Positions 58,085 to 64,000 of a stretch of DNA of 64,000 nt are shown piece after piece. Each line of letters begins with the position of its first letter. Positions within the stretch are counted from its first letter, which is position 1. The position numbers and the translations under genes were made by a program. The stretch spans positions 1,537,501 through 1,601,500 of the forward strand of contig CM065819.1 of the NCBI GenBank assembly GCA_033398695.1. The letters run 5' to 3'. Origin of the DNA: Orobanche coerulescens. Its lineage: Eukaryota; Streptophyta; Magnoliopsida; Lamiales; Orobanchaceae. Below the pieces are notes generated by a model. The model was not told the origin of the DNA. It did not search any database and saw only the letters and a list, made by a program, of their open reading frames with translations.

Positions 58085-58350
58085 GTTTGTCTGAATAGCA
58101 CTAATCGAAATCATCCACTAATGGATTCCCTTCGGAATTTTCCTCAGGATAGTCGGAGCTCGAGTGCAAGTTCTATCCGATAAAGCCAATGATTAGAGAC
58201 ATCGGGAGCGCAAGGCCCTCGGCCTATTCTCAAACTATAGATAGCACAGCCTGGCTGTTTTGTTGAATCTCTATTCCCCATCAGACTAGGCGAACTTCCA
58301 TGCAAAACCGGAATGCCATTTGGCCTTCAAAAGGCAGTTGGTGATCCAGA
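58085..58350 (+). pseudogene. Nuclear 25S rRNA pseudogene fragment
   Basis: Clear but diverged similarity to the middle of plant 25S rRNA, around the CTGGTTCCCTCCGAAGTTTC and CTCAGGATAGCTGGAGCTCG region. Here these read TGGATTCCCTTCGGAATTTT and CTCAGGATAGTCGGAGCTCG, and continue through AAAGCCAATGATTAGAG (about 58183) and CCTCGGCCTATTCTCAAAC (about 58217). Similarity fades after about 58270. Many substitutions show that it is a dead copy outside an rDNA array. Open frames on the other strand across 58286-58598 have no support. Confidence 0.8.
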
Positions 58351-58585
58351 GGCTGAACGCAGAATTGAATTGCCGTCTTCTATTTGATACATGGATTCTA
58401 AACCTCAATTCGATCTTTTTCCTTAGCGTGGAACGGGATTGAGCATTCTTCTCCTTTGACTTGGATCGCTTGCATAAGGATAAACAATGGATGCTGAATT
58501 GGAATCCCATTATAACTAAGAATTTTTGTGGTTCCAGAGGTTCGACATGATATGCAGATCCATCTTTTTTCACTTAAAGTCATAT

Positions 58586-58790
58586 TTAGGAAAGTCACCT
58601 TTTAAGTACTCCTCCCCATTTTTAGGAAAGTCATATTTAAGTACTCCTCCCATATTTCATTTGGAGTGGTGAACTTTTTTGTAGTTGAATCAAATTTAAA
58701 ATCAGATTTATAACTCTTACCATACTTCATTTATAGTGGTGAACTTTTTCGTAGTTGAATCATATTTAAAATCAGATCTAAATCGAAAAA
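58586..58790. repeat. Short tandem duplications
   Basis: TTTAGGAAAGTCA...TTAAGTACTCCTCCC occurs twice (about 58586-58615 and 58621-58651). A unit with GTGGTGAACTTTTT and GTAGTTGAATCA occurs twice with an 80-bp period (58651 and 58731). The origin is unknown. Confidence 0.75.
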
Positions 58791-59347
58791 GGGCTTAATA
58801 AGATATCCATCGATTTTTGTAGCTTAATAAGATATCAACCATTATAATCGGCTTTGATAATTAAAGAAAATATAATAGGTTATACGACTTTTATTTATTG
58901 TCTTTAAAACAAATACAAATATTTATTGATTAATTCTAGAGGGAGGGGGCTATTTAATAAATAGGACTCAGGAGATGAATACTACGGGTGCACCGAATAA
59001 GTTATTGGAATTTATATTTAGAAGCAGAGCCAAGTCCCTTGAAAGTCCGTGCGACCATCTTACTAATTTTTAAATTATATAAATATATATATGTTGGATT
59101 TTATAGTTTTCTCTCCTGGCTTTTTAAATACATAGATGTAATCTTGCTGTTTTATTTGTTAAATCGCCAATGGAAGATCTAGACGATATGTAGTAGATCA
59201 TGATACAAGTAATTTTCTTAGTTAAGACAGGGGAAGTATCTTTTTCTTTAAAACCACTATCACGATTCACATACATCCATCCTACCCCCATTTATACAAG
59301 TAAAAATGAAGCCCTAACTTGGGCAGTAAAGTAATTCTAGATCTGTC
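58791..59347. other. AT-rich spacer downstream of the peptide gene
   Basis: Holds the 3' untranslated side of the minus-strand peptide gene. No canonical AATAAA is seen near the stop; nothing else is recognised. Confidence 0.5.
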
Positions 59348-59787
59348 TCAAGTGCTAACGCCATCACTTTTCTTAGGAGGTCCTTGAGGGTAAGGCGGGA
59401 ATGGGACGCATGCAGAATTTCTACAGTAACTGCATTCATATTGGCCACAGTCATCATCTGTCGCGCATGGAATATGCCAACATACACTATAATCACGATA
59501 GTCGACACTCTCATTTGAATCGGGAACTTGACAACGAATGTTTCCTGATAAAGAAAATTAAATAAATAAAATAATTAACATTCATATATAGGGATAAGAG
59601 AATTGAAATATCAGATCAAAATCAAAAATACAAACTTCGGTAATTTTTTTATTAATAATTTTGAAGCTTCTCTAGTTTTCTTTTTTTTTTTATAATTACT
59701 TCAGAACATCGGGAGTTTTACATACTCACCGATCGAAGCGAAGATGATGATGATGAAGACAACTGAATAAGCCAACTTAAGTCCCAT
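59348..59787 (-). CDS. Small secreted cysteine-rich peptide, knottin / carboxypeptidase-inhibitor-like (two exons, 84 aa)
   Basis: Exon 1 is 59787-59730 (58 nt) and exon 2 is 59544-59348 (197 nt, stop TGA). The 185-nt intron has a TCG|GTGAGT donor and a TTTATCAG|G acceptor, phase 1. Residues 1-20 (MGLKLAYSVVFIIIIFASIG) form a signal peptide encoded almost wholly by exon 1, the usual layout of plant cysteine-rich peptide genes. The mature part, about 64 residues, has seven Cys. The last six form CX4CX5CX4CX2CX4C with the core PCATDDDC, close to the potato carboxypeptidase inhibitor pattern (PCKTHDDC; CX3CX5CX5CX2CX6C). The tail is Pro- and Lys-rich. It would be secreted and disulfide-knotted. 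The family is inferred; another defence-type knottin is possible. The frame is free of lesions and the promoter looks intact, unlike its transposon surroundings. Confidence 0.75.
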
Positions 59788-59884
59788 AATTTCGTGTTTT
59801 TTGCTCTGAATATTGAATATATTCTAAACACAGAAATGAGAAAAGCACTGTTTAAGTTCCTTTTATAACGTATTTGCATGCATG
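59788..59884 (-). promoter_or_regulatory. Promoter of the cysteine-rich peptide gene: RY element and TATA box
   Basis: On the minus strand CATGCATG (59884-59877) is a perfect RY element, the site of plant seed B3 regulators. TATAAAA (59867-59861) follows 9 bases later. The ATG at 59787 lies about 75 bases beyond the TATA box, giving a 5' leader of about 45 nt. This suggests, without proving, seed or embryo expression. Confidence 0.65.
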
Positions 59885-60309
59885 ATTTTGTTTCTCTCTT
59901 TCATTTATTACCTTATTGATTGTGCAATTTAGTAAGTTTACGTTTAACTTTTTTGTCATTAAAAAATTCACATGCTGTTCATGAGAGAACGGTAGAATGG
60001 TAACTTTTATTACAACAATTAATTGATAAGAAAAAGACAAGTACGATAGCTCATAGTCATGTAAAAGTTTTAAACCTCTGTATTTAGTAAATTAAAAAGA
60101 AAAAAAAAATGAAGTCTCCTTGAATAAGTTTTCGACGTCTTATTTAATATCACTACTTCTGAGTTCAGCTTTTGAATCAATCTTAATTAATATTTTAACA
60201 TTATCATTATTATTACTATGGATATTAATATTATCAATGGCCTACTTAAATTGAGATGCATACCTAATAGATTCAGATTACGTTAGATTTATTTTCTGAA
60301 ATGTGTTCA
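59885..60309. other. AT-rich spacer upstream of the peptide gene
   Basis: No gene or repeat recognised. It probably includes further promoter sequence of the peptide gene. Confidence 0.5.
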
Positions 60310-60405
60310 CACTACTAAAAAAGGATGCTAATAGTGTCACACTATTAGCTTCACCCGAAAAAGTGAAGTTAAAGAAATAAAAGCGACAAAAAAGTAAGTA
60401 AAAGT

Positions 60406-60926
60406 GTCACATATGTGACGCCTAAAAATTAGGAAAAGATAGTCAACTTTTCTTAAACAAATGTGTCACATATGTGACGCCGTTCTGACACCAATAGGTG
60501 ATAGTCGATTTTTTTTAAAAAAATATTTTTTCATTTTAAATATACAAATTTGTGTTGGTTTAAATATTAAATACTATAAATAATAAATTTTAAATTATAC
60601 TTAATAATTATAGTGTAAGAAATTTCTTAACATTAAGAACTTAAATTACATATATTTATTTATGCTTAAATATTTTGAAAATTGATTTAATTTCAAAGAT
60701 AAATTAAATATAAGTAGGAAATATAGTACAAGGGTAAATAAATATAATGTAATATATATACACTGAAACAAAACATAGCTCAATGGTTAATGGCCATGCA
60801 TTTATGTCATCAGGCGTGGGTTTGATTCCCACGCCTCCCACTGAGCTATGTTTTAAAAATATTTAAGTCCTTTAGCGTCACATATGTGACGCCTTAACTT
60901 CCTATCAGCGTCACATATGTGACGCT
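60406..60926. repeat. CACTA subterminal palindromes
   Basis: Four copies of (G/A)(C/T)GTCACATATGTGACGC lie at about 60403-60421, 60462-60481, 60876-60893 and 60909-60925. The full form GCGTCACATATGTGACGC is an 18-bp perfect palindrome. In CACTA elements such repeats are bound by transposon proteins. Confidence 0.8.
60770..60856 (+). other. tRNA-like hairpin segment inside the CACTA end
   Basis: AAAACATAGCTCA and TGAGCTATGTTTT bound the segment as an inverted repeat. Inside are an A-box-like TAGCTCAATGG and a T-arm-like hairpin GTGGG-TTTGATT-CCCAC with a GGTTTGATTCC B-box match. The acceptor arms do not pair as in a tRNA, so it is not a functional tRNA gene. Confidence 0.6.
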
Positions 60927-61324
60927 AATGCTCTTTACCTTTTTGTACAGCAGATGCAGTTTCTGAACAGCATAAACCAGCAAACAACATGAATGTTTCA
61001 ATACACCATCATAAACAACAAACAACATTGTAACCAAACCATCATAAATAATACACCATCAATACAACAACAAACAACATTGTAACCATCAATACACCAT
61101 CATAAACAATAGACTATCAATACAGCACAAAAAAAAGCGTATGAAAAATAAACACAACACACGATCAACCGAACCAATAAACCAACACAACAACAAACAA
61201 CATTGTAACCGAACAAACAAAGCAATATATTAAACACCATGCAACAATAACATTTTATACATATCAAAATCAAAATATACGCAAAATATAACAAATATGA
61301 TCATCAAAACATAAACCTAACATG

Positions 61325-61554
61325 CTACTCGTCAGATAATGATCGCATCAACTCATCTTCATCAAAGTCATCGGAGTCATCATCCTCTCCATTCGCCCGA
61401 GATGATGAGTTATCTACCTTCTTCTTTCCTTTAAGTAATCTCAACATGAGTTTACTCATCTTTGAAAATTTGGACTCCGTCTTCTCTCTTGACTTCTTCA
61501 TCTCCTCTCTATCCTTCTTCATCTCTTCGTTATCTTTTTTTAGCGCCTCAATGG
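61325..61554 (-). pseudogene. C-terminal exon of a CACTA transposon protein (partial)
   Basis: The minus-strand frame is open from the LTR boundary to the stop at 61325. It is a charged coiled-coil with repeated KK/REE-type segments (KKDREEMKKSREKTESKFSK), then a Lys-rich and Ser-rich stretch, then an acidic tail ending LMRSLSDE. Such Glu/Lys-rich C-termini occur in En/Spm-type plant transposon proteins. The 5' part is missing in this window. Confidence 0.5.
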
Positions 61555-61722
61555 TTTAATACCCGAGATCTTCGTTCCAGTTTCGTTGAGTTTTTCTGTG
61601 GATTATCGGATTGGCGTTGTCCATGTCTTTGGAATGTTGTGCCATGTATGGTTGTGTCATGCTTTGACACGTGTTTGATTTCCGTTTCAGATCATTGCAT
61701 GAGTTTTTGACTCATTGCAGTG

Positions 61723-62122
61723 TAGCGCACGCTACCGCTTGTGGTATAGTGTGCGCTACTGTGCCATTGTTAGCACATGCTACCGGGGGTATAGCGCACG
61801 CTAACTGGCAGTCCAGAGGCAGTCCAGGAGCTACTGGACTGGGACTGGAGTCTCGTTACCGCACGCTATGGTTGGTAGATAGCGCACGCTATGGTCCGCC
61901 CAGCGCATGCTAATCGTTCTTACTAGCGCACGCTACCTGGTAGGTGCAGACCCGTCCAGGAGCCACTAGACTGGATTCGTGACTCATTAGCGCACGCTAC
62001 ACATATTGGCTAGTGCAAGCTAACTGTGTTATAGGCGGTATGTTTTGGAGCGTTGACCCCGTTAGCGCGAGCTAATGCAGTGTTTTTAGCGCATGCTAAT
62101 AACTATCCAGTATAAATACTGG
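61723..62122 (+). promoter_or_regulatory. U3 dyad array and palindromic TATA box, last LTR
   Basis: About ten copies or variants of TAGCGCACGCTA end just before CCAGTATAAATACTGG, a perfect 16-bp palindrome with the TATA box. The dyad resembles that of chromovirus 2, although the LTR body is closer to the LARD LTR. Confidence 0.65.
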
Positions 62123-62636
62123 ACAACAGCCTTCACTTTGTCATTTTTCACCCTTCTTCATCCCTTTCCGACGGGATCGATCTCTTGGAGGGTTTTTGGG
62201 CGATCTTCATCACCAATCTTCATCCTGAGGTGGATTTATGTATGTCTAACATCATCTAATCATCTTCTTGGTCCAAATCAAGGTATTCTCTTCTTAGAAC
62301 CCTAATTCTTGAATTTTTGGGGTTTCTCCTTGGTTCTTCGATTTAATCCGAGGATGATGAATCGATTATGTAATTCTTGTTGTCTTGGTCATGATCTTCT
62401 GATTTTTTAACTCATTCATGATTTTGTATCACTCGGAACATAGTTCTTGATTCCTTTGAGAAACCCTTAGATCCTTGTTGTTCTTAATGTTGATTTGGAT
62501 TCCAATTAGTTTGTTGATTGGTGATGGCATTGTTCTCATATTATTCGGGGGACTGTCGAGATTCTTGATCGTTATTTGGAAGCTCAAGGTCTGATCGAAC
62601 CCGTCCGTTCGTTGTTTCTTTGCTCGTGATTTTGAA

Positions 62637-63860
62637 GCAAGTATCTTGCCCATACACTTTGGATTTCGTAAGATATAATAATTGGTGACTGTCTATGTGT
62701 AAATTGAATGTTTTATTGAACTTCCAAAAGAATCGATAAATATTCGCGATAAGTGTTTTCTTCCAAAATTAACTTGAGTGTTTGAGAATGAATGTGTCAT
62801 TCTGAGAATGGGTTTTAGTATTGTATGTTGTGCCTGGTTTTCATGGGGTACTGTTAGGTGACTGTTGTCACGATGATGTGTGATGTTGTGTGGTTTTCCT
62901 TTGGGTTGTTCACTCGATGATGTCTCAAGGAGGCTCCGAGGTCCGTGGCTTACTAGCACGGGATGCGAATAACTCTTGGGAGGGTCGATGTAGATATTTG
63001 GATCTTGGACCCCGTGATTTGTGATTGGAATTGTATTTTGGAAATAACCTTTGGGCTGTGCCCCGAAATAGTTTTCTGAAGGCTGGGAATTCTTTAAAAC
63101 ATTTTACTAGCTATTTACCTCGTTTCATTCCTACCTTTCATAGTTTGTAGATTATATTGTTAGTCTTGCTAGTGTCCGATTACGGAGGCCATTCTAGTGA
63201 GTACTCTGAGTATATGGTTTATAGTCCTTTACATTGGAAGTCGGATATTACTACTGAGTGTGAGTGTTATTTTCGTTCACTCCGAGAGGGCCTGACGAGG
63301 CCGAGGAGGGATCCGCGCATTTTCGGGTCTGCGAACATTCGGATCAGCCACTCCGAGAGGGCCTGACGGGGCCGAGGATGGATTCGCGCATTGTCGGGTC
63401 CACAGTTAATCCGGGAGTATTTTTAGCCTCATGGCTTAGTGCATTTTGTGATATGTCTGGAGTATCACGATGTTTTGACTTTCCGTAATGCTTGGGGATG
63501 TAATACATATTTATCAGAGGTGCTTGGACTATAATGGCTTAAGAATGATATGTTGTGTGTAATTGGTCCTCAGTTGTGAATTGATATCTGACTATAGTTT
63601 TCGTGATTATTTTCCAATCAAAAACTCCCGGGATTCGGAGTTGTTCTCAAAAGTGCTTACTTGTTCAATTCTACTTTCAAGACTTGAACTATTTTAACTA
63701 AATGAAATATCTCGGGAAGTCTTTCTAAATTAATCAAGTTATTGTATTCCCAGAATATGATATGTATGGCTTATAATTGTTTTTTATGCTTGCACTAGCA
63801 AAACAGTGGAGTTCTGCTAACCCCCGAGTATTCAGGGGTAGATGTCTGTATTGCGTCCAG
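62637..63860 (+). other. Putative GC-AG leader intron, last LTR
   Basis: The donor is TGAA|GCAAGTATC and the branch-point match GCTAACC has its A at 63820. The acceptor GCGTCCAG|G ends at 63860, with an alternative TTTGCAG at 63870. The flanking hairpins are AGCAAAAC/GTTCTGCT (one mismatch) and CCCCC-n-GGGG. Confidence 0.42.
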
Positions 63861-64000
63861 GTATTTGCAGGTTGCTGGGGAGCGAACCATAGGATCGGTA
63901 CAAAGGATGATGGAAGACGACAATACTAATCACATGAAGACTAGTCGTTGAGTATTTTGATAGAGTCTTGTTGTTTGTCTCTCCGTTGTATTATTCCCCC

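Larger units (their letters stand above)
60310..61554 (-). mobile_element. CACTA (En/Spm) transposon end, truncated by an LTR element
   Basis: The terminal CACTACTAAAA (60310-60320) and subterminal repeats with TGTCAC are typical of CACTA elements. The partner terminus is not in the window: the element is cut at 61554 by the LTR that starts at 61555. A minus-strand C-terminal coding piece lies at 61325-61554. An AT-rich stretch at about 61000-61240 has repeated AACAACATTGTAACC words. Confidence 0.7.
61555..64000 (+). repeat. Incomplete LTR of a LARD-related element, runs off the window
   Basis: The start reads TTTAATACCCGAG, where related LTRs have TGTAATACC. It has a TAGCGCACGCTA-type dyad array (61723-62100), a palindromic TATA box (62107-62122), a GT donor TCAAG|GTATTC (62282/62283), a GC donor GAA|GCAAGTATC (62636/62637), the hairpin pair with branch point (63789-63837) and acceptors at 63860 or 63870. 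The repeat GGGCCTGACGAGGCCGAGG is present twice (63288 and 63359). No terminus is reached by 64000. Confidence 0.85.

Noticed and set aside
58286..58598. Minus-strand open frames that looked like a small basic protein
   Set aside because: They overlap the 25S rRNA pseudogene and its vicinity, and no family could be recognised; an organellar origin was considered and not supported.
60770..60856. A functional tRNA gene
   Set aside because: The T-arm and box A/B matches are there, but acceptor arms do not pair and the D-arm is poor.

Overview
This window is plant (angiosperm) nuclear DNA of a heterochromatic, retrotransposon-dense kind. Almost all of it is nested LTR retrotransposons. The coding remnants are plant Ty3/gypsy types: chromoviruses with a C-terminal chromodomain (Tekay/Del-like) and an Athila-like Gag. 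The primer binding sites of the chromovirus-type elements match plant initiator Met-tRNA. There are also a CACTA transposon end, a tRNA-derived SINE, a foldback element and a 25S rRNA pseudogene. I found no operons or bacterial features. The species cannot be told from the sequence.

Layout. (1) 1-17228: a non-autonomous Athila-like element with its pol deleted, arranged as internal A - LTR - internal B - LTR. A chromovirus (260-9139, target duplication AGATC) is inserted in copy A, and copy B gives the empty site. (2) 17229-18402 and 28037-28576: one old LTR-like sequence split by a minus-strand chromovirus (18403-28031, target duplication TGCAC). (3) 28577-32322: degraded LTR pieces plus a 1.1 kb foldback element with an internal minisatellite. 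(4) 32323-56842: a chromovirus (target duplication CGTAT). Its gag is interrupted by a 1.55 kb mosaic insert, and its 3' LTR is split by a 14.2 kb non-coding LARD element (42235-56440, target duplication TTTAT) with the structure LTR-internal-LTR-internal-LTR. (5) 56848-61554: an old LTR end, a SINE, a 25S rRNA pseudogene, one intact-looking two-exon gene for a small secreted cysteine-rich peptide (59348-59787, minus strand), and the end of a CACTA transposon. (6) 61555-64000: an incomplete LTR related to the LARD family.

Most interesting signals. The TGTAATA...TGTTACA LTR families differ widely in sequence but share the same architecture. Each has an array of a family-specific GC-rich palindrome just upstream of the TATA box. 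Each then has a GT donor about 160-220 nt after the TATA box, and a second donor of GC type (AG|GCAAGT). The predicted acceptor follows a CTRAC branch-point match that sits between two small hairpins, and the hairpin arms show compensatory changes. Each LTR ends in a 33-bp hairpin that repeats the LTR's own terminal motifs. A covarying hairpin follows the PBS and another precedes the polypurine tract. Together these suggest a conserved structured, spliced leader kept even by the coding-free LARDs. This is a hypothesis from sequence alone.

The chromovirus pol genes at 2526-7080 and 20816-25459 are heavily frameshifted although the LTRs of each element are very similar. This points either to defective parents or to indel errors in the assembly.
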